NCBI RefSeq assembly: GCF_006715285.1
Contig: NZ_VFMX01000001.1
Coordinates: 496,001-560,000, forward strand
Length of the DNA: 64,000 nucleotides
Reading direction: 5' to 3'
DNA from: Arthrobacter sp. SLBN-83
GTDB taxonomy: Bacteria; Actinomycetota; Actinomycetes; Actinomycetales; Micrococcaceae
Below the pieces are notes generated by a model. That model searched no databases and had not been told where the DNA came from. It saw only the letters and a program-made list of their open reading frames with translations. Below are positions 8,660-17,489 of the stretch, piece after piece (position 1 is the first letter of the stretch; each line of letters begins with the position of its first letter). Both the position numbers and the translations under genes were made by a program.

Positions 8660-8883
8660 GGTTTAGTGTCCTTCTACGTCGAAGTAGTTTCGGTACAGTC
8701 GGGCACCATCGAAGAGACGATGACCGGGCTGCGGATTGCACGCACCGGCGGCCTGTCTGGAAACGAGCCACGCGGCGTAATGCTCCATGGGGAACTCTAG
8801 TCCTTTGGAGGGACCGGGCCGTCCCAGACTACCTCTTATGTGAGTAAGCACACTATTCTATGGGGCGTAGAAAAACCGCGGAT
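8660..8883 (-). promoter_or_regulatory. sucC upstream region
   Basis: This 224-bp gap separates the lipoprotein stop from the sucC start and must hold the sucCD promoter. A reading frame of up to 62 codons ends 3 bp before the sucC GTG, but it has no recognisable product. TGTGAGTAAGCACA near 8838 has a CRP-like outline but the wrong spacing for a GlxR site. I see no riboswitch here. Confidence 0.35.
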
Positions 8884-9591
8884 TTACGGGGTTTTTGGGG
8901 CCTCCGGCTGGGCTTTCGGGCTGTTTGCGGGCGGCCCGGCGATCAGTTCGTAACGTTCGGGGGAAACGAAAAATCCGACGCCGGCGGAGACGTTTCCGCA
9001 CGCCACTCCCCCGTTGTAGGCGGAGCAGCGCAGCCCGTTGCGTTCCAGGGTCTGGCCGTCCGGAAGCACGGGCAACTGGGTCAGTGGGCCCGCTTTGGTT
9101 CCCTTGGGTCCATAGGTTGCTTCCATGGATGTGACGCCGGAGCGGCATTCCCCGTACCCGGCGCTTTCCGGGACCAGCAGCGCAACTCCACCCAGGTAGC
9201 CCAGGTGGGTCCCGGCACAGTCGTCCTTAATGTCGCCCGGTTGCGGTGCCGGGTAGGTGGCCAGCTCGCAGTGAGCCACAGGAACGATGGGCAGCTTGTT
9301 GTTGGCGGAGTCGGTGTAGCGGTTCTGCTCATAGGGAAGGTTCAGGTGCTCGCCGCGGGCAGAGGTGAGTGAGCAGGCGACGGTCCCGTCCGCGGTAATG
9401 AAGGAGAGGACGTCGGTGCCGCTCGAAAACGCCTTCGCCTCCGCCAGGGGCGCTTTCTCAAGCTGTTCCATGGGCTTCAGCGGGGCGGGCGGGACATAGC
9501 CGGGATCCTTGGTGGTTACGCTGCACCCCGTGGCAGTGATGCAGAGAAGGGCTGCGAGCATCCCCCAAATAGTCCGTCGCATGGCCTCCAT
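8884..9591 (-). CDS. Predicted lipoprotein of unknown function
   Basis: The 235-aa product has a short basic n-region, a hydrophobic stretch and the lipobox TATGC|S near residue 23, so it should be exported and lipid-anchored. Six further cysteines in the mature part (CSL, HCE, DDC, GEC, LRC, ACG) could form disulfides, and a proline-rich C-terminus follows. An internal ATG three codons later (9580-9582) has GGAGG only two bases before it, so the exact start is uncertain. I do not recognise a domain. Its stop-to-start distance from pcrA upstream is 23 bp, so co-transcription is possible. Confidence 0.75.
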   Translation of the reverse strand: MEAMRRTIWGMLAALLCITATGCSVTTKDPGYVPPAPLKPMEQLEKAPLAEAKAFSSGTDVLSFITADGTVACSLTSARGEHLNLPYEQNRYTDSANNKLPIVPVAHCELATYPAPQPGDIKDDCAGTHLGYLGGVALLVPESAGYGECRSGVTSMEATYGPKGTKAGPLTQLPVLPDGQTLERNGLRCSAYNGGVACGNVSAGVGFFVSPERYELIAGPPANSPKAQPEAPKTP

Positions 9592-9614
9592 TATGCCCCG
9601 GGACGGGGCCCGCT

Positions 9615-12173
9615 TTAGGCGTCCAGCTTAGTCAGCGGCGCGTACCGGAGCAGCAGCCGCTTCTCGCCGACATCGAACTTGACCTTGGCTACGGTCTTGT
9701 CCCCCGCACCTTCCAGCGCCAGGACAGTCCCGTTGCCAAAGCTGGTGTGGTTGACCTTGTCCCCTACGCTGACCGCGATGATTTCCTTCTGCGGCTGCAC
9801 CCGGTTCTTGGCGATGAAGGCCGGAACATCGGCGTTGAAGCCGGCCGAGGAGTCCGCAGCTGCACCGCGGGCCGTGCCTGCTCCCCAGAAGGACCCGCTG
9901 TATCGGCCGGACCCGATGGAGCCGCCGCCCCAGCCGCCGGCCTGCCTGCTGGTTCCCTCCCGTTTCCATTCCAGGAGTTCCGCGGGGATTTCCTCCAGGA
10001 ACTGACTGGCTGGGTTGTACTGGCTCTGGCCCCACATGCTGCGCACTTCGGACCGGGTGACGTACAGGCGCTTGCGGGCACGCGTGAGGCCCACGTAGGC
10101 CAGCCGGCGTTCCTCCGCCAGTTCCTTGGGATCTGTGGCGGATCGCTGGTGCGGGAAAAGCCCATGCTCCATTCCGGTAAGGAACACCACCGGGAATTCC
10201 AGGCCCTTGGCAGTGTGCAGGGTCATGAGCGTCACCACGCCCAGCCGCTTGGCCTCGGCCACGGCTTCGTCGATGTCCGCGCCGGGGGCATCCGGGATCT
10301 GGTCGGCGTCCGCCACCAGGGACACCTGTTCCAGGAATGCCGCCAGCGACCCTTCCGGATTTTCCTGTTCGTACTCGCGCACCACGGCCACGAGCTCGGC
10401 CAGGTTCTCCACACGGGATTCGTCCTGCGGATCGGTGCTGGAGCGGAGCGCGGCAAGGTAGCCGGTCTGTTCCAGGACGGCTTCGAGTGCTGCGGCAGCC
10501 CCGGACCCGGCGGCTACCTCAGCTAGGTCATCGAGCATTTTCACGAAGCCCAGCACGGCGTTGACGGAACGGGTGGCCATTGCCGGTGCCTGGTCCGCCC
10601 GGCGCGCCGCGGCCATGAAGGATGTCCGCTCCCGCTCGGCCAGGGCTGCGATGGCTCCTTCGGCGCGGTCGCCGATGCCCCGCTTTGGCTCGTTCAGCAC
10701 CCGGCGGAGGTTGACGTCGTCGTCCGGGTTCACCAGGACGCGCAGGTAAGCCAGGGCGTCCTTGATCTCCTTGCGCTCGTAGAAGCGCGTGCCGCCAACA
10801 ACCTTGTATGGCAGGCCCACGCGCACCAGGACGTCTTCAATGGAGCGGGACTGCGCGTTGGTGCGGTAGAAGATGGCGACGTCACCGGGGCGCAAGTTTT
10901 CCTCGTCCTGGAGCCTGTCGATCTCCTTGGCAATGAACTGCGCTTCGTCGTGCTCGTTTTCGCCGACGTACCCAATGATCTTGTGGCCTTCGCCCTCGGC
11001 AGTCCACAGGCGCTTTTCCGGCCGGTTGGGGTTGCGCGAGATCACGGAGTTGGCGGCGCTCAGGATGTTCTGGGTGGAACGGTAGTTCTGTTCCAGCTTA
11101 ATGGTCCGGGCTTCCGGGTAGTCCTTTTCGAACTCCACGATGTTCCGGATGTCCGCGCCGCGGAAGGCATAAATGGACTGGTCCGAGTCGCCCACCACGG
11201 TGAGTTCCGAGGCTCCCGGCCCTTCCCCCACAATCTCCCGCACCAGCGCGTACTGGGCGTGGTTGGTGTCCTGGTACTCGTCCACCAGGACATGGCGGAA
11301 CCGGCGCCGGTAGGACTCGGCCAGCGCAGGGAAGGCCCGGAACATGTAAACCGTCTCGGCGATGAGGTCGTCGAAGTCCATGGCGTTGGCCTGGCGAAGG
11401 CGCTGGGTGTAGCCCTTGTAGACGTCCGCCACAGCGTGTTCAAAGGGGTCGTTGTAGTTGGCTGCCGAGGCAAAGGAATCGGCGTCGATCAGTTCGTTCT
11501 TCAGCGCCGAGATCTTGTGCTGGATGGCCTTGGGCGCAAACTTCTTGGGGTCCAGGTCCAGCGCCTTGGACACCTGGGTGACCAGCCGCAGGGAGTCGGC
11601 GGAGTCGTAGATGGAGAAGTTTGACTTCAAGCCAACGTTGGCCGCTTCCTGCCGGAGGATCCGGACGCAGGACGAGTGGAACGTGGAGATCCACATGATC
11701 TTGGCGCGCCCGCCCACCAGGGCCTCGATGCGTTCCCGCATTTCCGCCGCGGCTTTGTTGGTGAAGGTAATGGCCAGGATCTCGCCGTGGTGGGCCCGGC
11801 CGGTGGCGATCAGGTACGCGATCCTGTTACTGAGGACGCGGGTCTTGCCCGATCCGGCGCCGGCAACGATCAGCAGCGCCGACCCGCCGTGCTTGACGGC
11901 CTCCTCCTGCTGTGGGTTCAGCCCCTCCAGCAACTGGGCCGCGTCCGGGCGGTGGCCGCCATGGTGGTGGCCGCCGTCGTCGTGCCGGTTCCCGCCGTTC
12001 CGGTTGGCCTGCTGCCAGCCGCCGGACTGGTGCTGCCCATCCATGCCGGAGCCCGGTATTCCGCCCGGCCCGGCCGTGGTGGCAACCCCCTCCGGCCCCG
12101 TCCTGGTGCGGGCGGTAGCGGCGGGAGCGGCCTTGAACGGTCCGTCAGAGTACGGGTCAAACAACATATCCAT
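9615..12173 (-). CDS. pcrA: ATP-dependent DNA helicase PcrA/UvrD1
   Basis: This superfamily 1A helicase (852 aa) acts in repair and replication-fork maintenance. The motifs appear in order: Q-motif GLNPQQEEAV, Walker A GAGSGKT at 105-111, FTNKAAAEM, DEYQDTN, GDSDQSIYAFRGAD, QNYRST, TLHTAKGLEF and VGLTRARKRL. A C-terminal Tudor-like segment (VGDKVNHTSFGNGTV) is the RNA-polymerase-binding region known from PcrA. The first 80 residues are a low-complexity Gly/His/Gln-rich leader. I start at ATG 12171-12173 (MDMLFDPYSD); an in-frame start 11 codons upstream would extend into the probable promoter. Confidence 0.95.
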   Translation of the reverse strand: MDMLFDPYSDGPFKAAPAATARTRTGPEGVATTAGPGGIPGSGMDGQHQSGGWQQANRNGGNRHDDGGHHHGGHRPDAAQLLEGLNPQQEEAVKHGGSALLIVAGAGSGKTRVLSNRIAYLIATGRAHHGEILAITFTNKAAAEMRERIEALVGGRAKIMWISTFHSSCVRILRQEAANVGLKSNFSIYDSADSLRLVTQVSKALDLDPKKFAPKAIQHKISALKNELIDADSFASAANYNDPFEHAVADVYKGYTQRLRQANAMDFDDLIAETVYMFRAFPALAESYRRRFRHVLVDEYQDTNHAQYALVREIVGEGPGASELTVVGDSDQSIYAFRGADIRNIVEFEKDYPEARTIKLEQNYRSTQNILSAANSVISRNPNRPEKRLWTAEGEGHKIIGYVGENEHDEAQFIAKEIDRLQDEENLRPGDVAIFYRTNAQSRSIEDVLVRVGLPYKVVGGTRFYERKEIKDALAYLRVLVNPDDDVNLRRVLNEPKRGIGDRAEGAIAALAERERTSFMAAARRADQAPAMATRSVNAVLGFVKMLDDLAEVAAGSGAAAALEAVLEQTGYLAALRSSTDPQDESRVENLAELVAVVREYEQENPEGSLAAFLEQVSLVADADQIPDAPGADIDEAVAEAKRLGVVTLMTLHTAKGLEFPVVFLTGMEHGLFPHQRSATDPKELAEERRLAYVGLTRARKRLYVTRSEVRSMWGQSQYNPASQFLEEIPAELLEWKREGTSRQAGGWGGGSIGSGRYSGSFWGAGTARGAAADSSAGFNADVPAFIAKNRVQPQKEIIAVSVGDKVNHTSFGNGTVLALEGAGDKTVAKVKFDVGEKRLLLRYAPLTKLDA

Positions 12174-12239
12174 GGTGCCTACAAGTCTAGGCGGTGGGAC
12201 CGACAACGCCTTCCAGCCTGTGGATTACTGCCGTGATTC

Positions 12240-13070
12240 TTAAGCCACCGACGCTGACTCAAGGGCTGCACGCAACTGGCGTACCGCCGTCGTTCCTCCT
12301 GCTATGAACCACTCGAGCCCGTTGACCCGGACGGTGTCCACGGCGCCTCCGGCCGCACGGACGATTGCCTTGCCGGGCAGCCAGTCCCACTCCGGGCAAC
12401 TGTGCTGGAACCAGCACCCCAGCTGCCCGTCGGCCACCCTGCCCAGGTCGCAGGAACCGGAACCGAGCATGCGGAGGGACGCCGCGGAGGTGGCCGCAGC
12501 GTGCCACGGCATGGCGCACATGGGGTCCATCAGCCAGGTGGGGTGGATGTAGGTGGCCGCACCAAGTTCCGCGACAGCCGTGCTGTTGCGCTTGCCGCCG
12601 CCATCGGAAAAGGAGGTCAGCGCTTGGCCGTTCAGGGTAGCGGGCCTGTTGTGCCCGCCCAGCCACAACTTGTCCTCCTCAGGCTGGAAAACCGCGCCCA
12701 GCAGCACGTCGCGGCGGTCCTTGAGGGCGATGGCTGAACACCAATAGGTGGAGCCGTGCAGGAAGTTATAGGTGCCGTCCACGGGGTCGATCACCCAGGT
12801 ACGCCCGCTGGTGCCCTGGACGGAGGCGCCTTCCTCGCCCAGGATGCCGTCCTCGGGCCGGCAGCGCCGCAGCTGCTCCAGCACGTAGGCCTCGGCGGCG
12901 TGGTCAGCTGCCGTCACGACGTCGGACACGGAGGTCTTCTGCTCCGACTCCAGGCCGGCCATGCGCATGAGGAGCGCCAGCTGTCCGGCTTCACGGACCA
13001 GCGCCGCCGCCAGTTCGTAGTCGTCCAGTGCGGGGTCAAGAACAGCTGCGCTGTGTCGGCCAGTGGTCAT
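12240..13070 (-). CDS. Inositol-monophosphatase-family phosphatase, probable histidinol-phosphatase
   Basis: The 276-aa Mg2+-dependent phosphatase has the three metal-binding signatures: GEEGAS, WVIDPVDGTYNFLHG (motif A, near residue 92) and EWDWLPGKAIVRAAGG (motif B). Actinobacterial members include HisN-type histidinol-phosphatases, inositol monophosphatases and 3'-phosphoadenosine phosphatases, which motifs alone do not separate. It is divergent from the membrane-protein gene at 13103, and its start ATG lies only 33 bp from that gene's start, so both promoters overlap coding sequence. Confidence 0.85.
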   Translation of the reverse strand: MTTGRHSAAVLDPALDDYELAAALVREAGQLALLMRMAGLESEQKTSVSDVVTAADHAAEAYVLEQLRRCRPEDGILGEEGASVQGTSGRTWVIDPVDGTYNFLHGSTYWCSAIALKDRRDVLLGAVFQPEEDKLWLGGHNRPATLNGQALTSFSDGGGKRNSTAVAELGAATYIHPTWLMDPMCAMPWHAAATSAASLRMLGSGSCDLGRVADGQLGCWFQHSCPEWDWLPGKAIVRAAGGAVDTVRVNGLEWFIAGGTTAVRQLRAALESASVA

Positions 13071-13090
13071 GGGTTCAGTTTATGGGGCGG

Positions 13091-13096
13091 GATAAT
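13091..13096 (+). promoter_or_regulatory. -10 hexamer of a probable leaderless start
   Basis: GATAAT ends six bases before the ATG at 13103, and no ribosome-binding site lies between. This spacing places the transcription start at the start codon, a common actinobacterial arrangement. No clear -35 is visible. Confidence 0.5.
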
Positions 13097-13102
13097 GGTG
13101 CC

Positions 13103-13729
13103 ATGGCCAAAACCCCTGCCCAGCGGATCAAGAAGCACGGCGCCAACGCGGCCGTGCCGCAGCATCACCTGCCACCGGTGGTCAACCCCACCACGACGCG
13201 CACACCGGAGAAGGCGCAAGGCAACAGCAATCTCATCGTGATTGCCGGGGTGGTGGCCAGCCTGTTCCTGTTCTGGTACCTGCACCTGCTGACCCTGAAC
13301 CAGATGACGCAGCTCTCGGACGGCCAGGCCATGCCGGATTCGCTGGTGGGTGGGTTCGATGCCGGCTACATCGCCCGGTTGCAGGGCGCCATGAACGGCG
13401 ACGCCCTGGGCCAGCTGAGCTACGTCCACAAGACCGCCGGGACACTGTTCCCGCTGATCTTCGGCTTCACGTGGCTGCTGCTGATCGGAACCAACGTAGC
13501 GAAGAAAGCCTTGCGGTGGGCCCTCTGGGCGCTTCCCATGCTGTTCGTCGTGGTCCGGCTGTGGGGCAACGTGGCCATTGACGCCATGATGGGTACGCCG
13601 GGTCCCGACGCCGGGCAGGTTGCCTTGGCGTCCGGCCTCACCATTGCCGGGTGGGTGCTTTTGGTGCTGAGCCTCCTGGCCGGCGCCGCAGGGGTGTTCC
13701 TCAACAGCCGGAGGCGGAAGGACCGCTAA
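13103..13729 (+). CDS. Four-helix membrane protein of unknown function
   Basis: The 208-aa protein has a basic, proline-rich cytoplasmic N-terminus of about 40 residues. Four predicted transmembrane helices follow, with cores LIVIAGVVASLFLFWYL, LFPLIFGFTWLLLIG, WALWALPMLFVVV and GWVLLVLSLLAGAAGVF, and a basic tail RRRKDR. I recognise no domain. The chosen ATG is immediately preceded by a -10 element, so I favour it over upstream in-frame starts inside the divergent phosphatase gene. Its TAA stop overlaps the stop of the convergent DUF998 gene. Confidence 0.75.
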   Translation: MAKTPAQRIKKHGANAAVPQHHLPPVVNPTTTRTPEKAQGNSNLIVIAGVVASLFLFWYLHLLTLNQMTQLSDGQAMPDSLVGGFDAGYIARLQGAMNGDALGQLSYVHKTAGTLFPLIFGFTWLLLIGTNVAKKALRWALWALPMLFVVVRLWGNVAIDAMMGTPGPDAGQVALASGLTIAGWVLLVLSLLAGAAGVFLNSRRRKDR

Positions 13730-14493
13730 ACGGCAGCTGTCCCCGCGGCCGCAGCCCGCCGTTCCTTGCGGTGCCGGTGCACGCGCTGGGCAATAACCAG
13801 GCCTGCGGCAGCCATGCCCACCGTCACCGGATATCCCATCAGCCGTTCCAGGGTCCCGGGCTCGGGGACCATCATGCGGGTGAGGCCCCCGGTCGCCGTA
13901 GCTGCCAGCGACACACCCCCGCACACCAGGAGGAACCACGCCATGGGGGTTTTGCGCAGCCAGAGCAGGCCGAGCACCAGCAGGGCGGCCCCGCCGGTGA
14001 TGAAGTACGTGATGGCACCGGCGTAGTGCCAGGGCGATCCGAGGTCTTCCGGGACCAGCCCCACCACCACGGTTCCGGCTCCGGCCGCTCCGGTAAGCAG
14101 CCGGACCGCCGTCGCTGCAAGCCAGGGCTTCCGGCGGCGCCAATCTACCTTGGTGCCGGGCCGGGCCGCCACACGGAGCAACCCCGACGTCAGCAGCACC
14201 GCCCCCAGCAGCAGCCCCAGGCCCTGGACCACGAACGAGGCATTCATCAGCCAGTTCAAGGGTGAGCAGACATCCCGCCCGGAATAGGCGCCGCAGTGAA
14301 GCGCACCCAGGTCGCTGATGTATCCGGTCCGCAGGTCATAGGGACGGGGCCCGGCCCACGCCACAGCCACCACTGCCTCCGCGAGGAAATACTGCAGCAC
14401 GCTCAAAACAGCCCAGGCCCCGATGTAATGCCGGGTGGACGCAACGTTCGGGATGAAGGCGGCGGCGGGAGCGGCAGTGGCGGCTGGACTCAT
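13726..14493 (-). CDS. DUF998-family membrane protein
   Basis: The 255-aa polytopic protein shows the DUF998 pattern: an early QYFLAE with the acidic residue in helix 1, then ISDLG, CSPLNWLMNASFVVQGLG and a HYAGAITYFITGG segment. Five to six helices are predicted. The family is widespread in actinobacteria and has no settled function. The gene is convergent with the preceding membrane-protein gene, and the two stop codons overlap by two bases (13727-13728), leaving no room for a separate terminator. Confidence 0.82.
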   Translation of the reverse strand: MSPAATAAPAAAFIPNVASTRHYIGAWAVLSVLQYFLAEAVVAVAWAGPRPYDLRTGYISDLGALHCGAYSGRDVCSPLNWLMNASFVVQGLGLLLGAVLLTSGLLRVAARPGTKVDWRRRKPWLAATAVRLLTGAAGAGTVVVGLVPEDLGSPWHYAGAITYFITGGAALLVLGLLWLRKTPMAWFLLVCGGVSLAATATGGLTRMMVPEPGTLERLMGYPVTVGMAAAGLVIAQRVHRHRKERRAAAAGTAAV

Positions 14494-14576
14494 GCCTTGA
14501 GCGTAGTACGGCCCCGCACCTTGTATGCTTGTAACCGTGTCCGGACGGACCGGCCCCGCCGAACCACCGGATGCCC

Positions 14577-14649
14577 GCCCTCGTAGCTCAGTGGATAGAG
14601 CACGGCTCTCCTAAAGCCGGTGTCGTTGGTTCGATTCCAATCGAGGGCA
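14577..14649 (+). tRNA. tRNA-Arg (anticodon CCU)
   Basis: A full cloverleaf is visible. The acceptor arms are GCCCTCG (14577-14583) and CGAGGGC (14642-14648), the D-stem is GCTC/GAGC, the anticodon stem is CGGCT/AGCCG around loop CTCCTAA, and the T-arm is GTTGG/CCAAT with TTCGATT. The anticodon CCT reads AGG. The discriminator is A14649, and CCA is not encoded. A protein gene starts two bases after the discriminator. Confidence 0.97.
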
Positions 14650-14650
14650 C

Positions 14651-15139
14651 TTGAACTCCAGTTCCCCGGAGCCCAGCCTCCGCGATTACCTCCTCGGCAG
14701 CCTGGCGGCCAGCCCTGAACGCCGCCCCGGACACGAAGCCCGGTGGCGGGTGGAGCGGGACCTGCTGGACAGGGCGGACGGCACCCGGGGAACCTTTTCC
14801 GGCGTCGTCCTTTACACCCCAACAGACGACGGCGGCCTTGCCCTCCGCGAAGAAGGCACCATGTGCTGGCCTGCTTTCACCGGCCCCGCCTCGCGCGAGT
14901 ACGTCCTGAAGCCCGCGGCGCGGACGGACGCGCTGGACGTGTTCTTCCCGGACGGCAGGCCGTTCCACCGCATGAGCTTCACCCCTGATGCCAGCCTGGA
15001 CACCCACTGGTGCGATCCGGACACCTACCGCGTGTCCTACACCCACCAGGGCCCGGACGTGTTCAGCTACAGCTGGGATGTGAAGGGACCCCGCAAGGAC
15101 CTGCTGCTGGTCTCACACCTGGAAAGGATCCCCGAGTGA
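14651..15139 (+). CDS. DUF6314-family protein
   Basis: The 162-aa soluble protein has the family pattern: an N-terminal LRDYLLGSL, then WRVERDLLDRADGTRGTFSG, LREEGTM, REYVLKP, DGRPFH and a late YTHQGPDVFSYSWDVKGPRKDLLL. It is probably a small beta-barrel domain, and its function is unknown. The only start consistent with the conserved N-terminus is TTG 14651, which lies directly at the 3' end of the tRNA-Arg and has no ribosome-binding site. The message would therefore begin at the tRNA processing site. Its stop overlaps the NUDIX start (GTGA), so the two are translationally coupled. Confidence 0.72.
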   Translation: MNSSSPEPSLRDYLLGSLAASPERRPGHEARWRVERDLLDRADGTRGTFSGVVLYTPTDDGGLALREEGTMCWPAFTGPASREYVLKPAARTDALDVFFPDGRPFHRMSFTPDASLDTHWCDPDTYRVSYTHQGPDVFSYSWDVKGPRKDLLLVSHLERIPE

Positions 15140-15552
15140 AGGACCGGATCGTGGTGTCCGCCGTCTGTGTCTTCGACGACGCCGGACGCCTCCTGACCGT
15201 GCGGAAACGGGGAACGGCAATGTTCATGCACCCCGGCGGCAAGCCGGAACCGGGCGAAACCGCCGTTCAGGCTGCCGCCCGCGAGCTCGCCGAAGAGGTG
15301 GGCATCGTGGTCCGTCCGGAGGACCTCGACCTCATGGGCGTCTGGATCGCCGACGCCGCGAACGAGGCCGCCACCGACATCGAAGCCACCGTCTTCATCG
15401 CCCCGGGCACATGGGAGGCCACTCCCGCGGCTGAAATCGCCGAGATCCGGTGGCTGGACATCAGCGCGCCGGCGGGTGCGGCCCTCCCCCACGACCTCGC
15501 GCCGCTGCTGACGGACCACATCCTGCCCCTGCTGGCGGCGCGGGCGGTCTGA
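15136..15552 (+). CDS. NUDIX hydrolase
   Basis: The 138-aa nucleotide-diphosphate hydrolase has a complete Nudix box, from GGKPEPGETA to RELAEEVGI, around residues 34-57. The catalytic Glu residues are in the REL-EE core. The domain spans the whole protein, which starts at GTG 15136 overlapping the DUF6314 stop. The substrate is unknown; family members hydrolyse oxidised nucleotides, ADP-ribose or other X-linked nucleoside diphosphates. The tight coupling with DUF6314 is common in this family's neighbourhood. Confidence 0.9.
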   Translation: MKDRIVVSAVCVFDDAGRLLTVRKRGTAMFMHPGGKPEPGETAVQAAARELAEEVGIVVRPEDLDLMGVWIADAANEAATDIEATVFIAPGTWEATPAAEIAEIRWLDISAPAGAALPHDLAPLLTDHILPLLAARAV

Positions 15553-15573
15553 GAAACAGCCTGCGGCCGGCCC

Positions 15574-17487
15574 CTAGAACTCGGGGACGGACTCCTGCGC
15601 CACCGCCGTGGCCTCGGCAAACTGCGTCCGGTACAGCTCGGCGTAGCGGCCGTCGGCAGCCAGCAGTTCCGTGTGGGTTCCGCGTTCCACGATTCGGCCG
15701 CCCTCCACCACCAGGATGGCGTCGGCTGCGCGGACGGTGGAGAGCCGGTGCGCAATCACGACGGCGGTCCGGCCCTCGAGTGCGGCGCCCAGGGCTGCCT
15801 GCACGGCGGCTTCGTTCGTGGAGTCCAGTGCCGCGGTGGCCTCGTCGAGGATGACGACGCGGGGCTGGGCGATCAGGAGCCGGGCGATGGTCAGCCGCTG
15901 GCGTTCGCCGCCCGAAAGCCGGTAGCCGCGCTCCCCCACCACCGTCTCCAGCCCGTCCGGCAGGGACCTGATCATGGCCTCCAGCCGGGCCTGCCGCAGG
16001 ACGTCCCACATGTCCTCATCGGTGGCGTCGGGACGGGCCAGCCGGAGGTTGGAAGCGATGGTCTCATGGAACAGGTGGCCGTCCTGGGTGACCATGCCCA
16101 GGGTGTCCCGGAGCGAATCGAAGGTGGCGTCCCGGACGTCCAGTCCGGTCCCCGGCGTGGTGCCGCCAAGACGCACGGCGCCGGAGTCGACGTCGTACAG
16201 CCGCGACAGCAGCTGGGCGATGGTGGACTTGCCGGCACCCGAGGAGCCCACCAGGGCCACCGTCTGCCCGGGTTCCACCCGGAAGCTGACGCCGTGCAGC
16301 ACCTCCTCGCCGCCGCGGGTGTCCAGGGTGGAGACTTCCTCCAGGGAGGCCAGCGAGACCTTGTCCGCCGAGGGATAGGCGAACCGGACGTTGTCGAACT
16401 CCACGGACACGGGTCCGGCCGGAACCGGAACGGCGTCGGGCTTCTGCTGGATGAGCGGCTTCAGGTCCAGGATCTCAAAGACCCGTTCAAAGCTGACCAG
16501 CGCGCTCATGACTTCCACGCGGGCGTTGGAAAGGGCTGTCAGCGGAGCGTAGAGACGGGTCAGGAGGAGCGCGAGGACCACCACGTCACCGGGCGCCAGC
16601 TGGCCGCCCAGGGCGAGCCAGCCGCCCAGGCCGTAGACCAGCGCGAGTGCGAGCGCCGAGACCAGGGTCAGGGCCGTGACAAAAGTGAACTGCAGCATCG
16701 CCATGCGGACGCCGATGTCGCGGACGCGGCCGGCGCGGGCCGCGAACTCGCGGGATTCCTCGTCCGGGCGGCCGAACAGCTTCACCAGGGTGGCGCCCGG
16801 CGCGGAGAACCGTTCCGTCATCTGGGTGCCCATGGCGGCGTTGTGCGCTGCTGCTTCCCGGCGCAGGTCCGCCAGCTTGGAGCCCATCCGCCGGGCCGGG
16901 ATCAGGAAGATCGGCAGCAGCACCATGGCGAGGACAGTCACGAGCCAGGACTTGTTGAGCATCACGACCAGGGTCAGAATCAACGCCACGGAGTTGCTCA
17001 CGACGCCGGACAGGGTACCGGCAAAAGCGGACTGTGCCCCAATGACGTCGTTGTTGAGGCGGCTGACCAGTGCTCCTGTCCGGGTGCGGGTGAAGAAGGC
17101 GATGGGCATGCGCTGCACGTGGTCGAACACCCTGGTGCGCAGGTCCACGATGACGCCTTCGCCGATGGTCGAGGACAGCCAGCGGGTCAGCAGTCCCACT
17201 CCCGCTTCGCCCACGGCCACGATGGCGATCAGCACGGCCAGCCAGATCACGGTACCGGCATCGGTCTTGGCGATGATGGCGTCAACCACCTGGCCGGCGA
17301 GCACCGGGGTGGCGACGGCCAAAACGGCCGCCGCGATGGAGGAGAGCACGAAAGCGATGAGCTTGCCCTTGTGCGGGGCAGCGAAGCCCAGCACCCGCTT
17401 CAGGGTTTCCTTCGAGAACGGCTTGGAAGCGCTCTTTGCGGTGCTGATGTTGTAGAGCGAGCTCCAGGCCACGCGGTCCATGCTCAT
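15574..17487 (-). CDS. ABC exporter half-transporter (fused permease and ATPase)
   Basis: The 637-aa type I ABC exporter has six helices in the first ~330 residues. An ATPase domain follows, with Walker A VGSSGAGKST, signature LSGGERQR, Walker B VVILDEAT and the H-loop IAHRLSTV. It likely works as a dimer exporting a lipid, peptide or drug. ATG 17485-17487 is preceded by AGGAG at the right distance and lies 2 bp after the ABC-F stop, so the two genes are coupled. Pairing with an ABC-F protein suggests a joint role in handling a translation-targeting antibiotic, which is inference. Confidence 0.92.
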   Translation of the reverse strand: MSMDRVAWSSLYNISTAKSASKPFSKETLKRVLGFAAPHKGKLIAFVLSSIAAAVLAVATPVLAGQVVDAIIAKTDAGTVIWLAVLIAIVAVGEAGVGLLTRWLSSTIGEGVIVDLRTRVFDHVQRMPIAFFTRTRTGALVSRLNNDVIGAQSAFAGTLSGVVSNSVALILTLVVMLNKSWLVTVLAMVLLPIFLIPARRMGSKLADLRREAAAHNAAMGTQMTERFSAPGATLVKLFGRPDEESREFAARAGRVRDIGVRMAMLQFTFVTALTLVSALALALVYGLGGWLALGGQLAPGDVVVLALLLTRLYAPLTALSNARVEVMSALVSFERVFEILDLKPLIQQKPDAVPVPAGPVSVEFDNVRFAYPSADKVSLASLEEVSTLDTRGGEEVLHGVSFRVEPGQTVALVGSSGAGKSTIAQLLSRLYDVDSGAVRLGGTTPGTGLDVRDATFDSLRDTLGMVTQDGHLFHETIASNLRLARPDATDEDMWDVLRQARLEAMIRSLPDGLETVVGERGYRLSGGERQRLTIARLLIAQPRVVILDEATAALDSTNEAAVQAALGAALEGRTAVVIAHRLSTVRAADAILVVEGGRIVERGTHTELLAADGRYAELYRTQFAEATAVAQESVPEF

Positions 17488-17489
17488 GG

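Noticed and set aside
8663-8851. 62-codon frame ending just before sucC
   Set aside because: It has no ribosome site at its start and no known family. Its stop does not overlap the sucC start, so I treat it as leader sequence.
8838-8851. CRP/GlxR-like TGTGAGTAAGCACA upstream of sucC
   Set aside because: GlxR sites need a 16-bp TGTGA-N6-TCACA layout. Here the arms are two bases too close and the right arm is incomplete.
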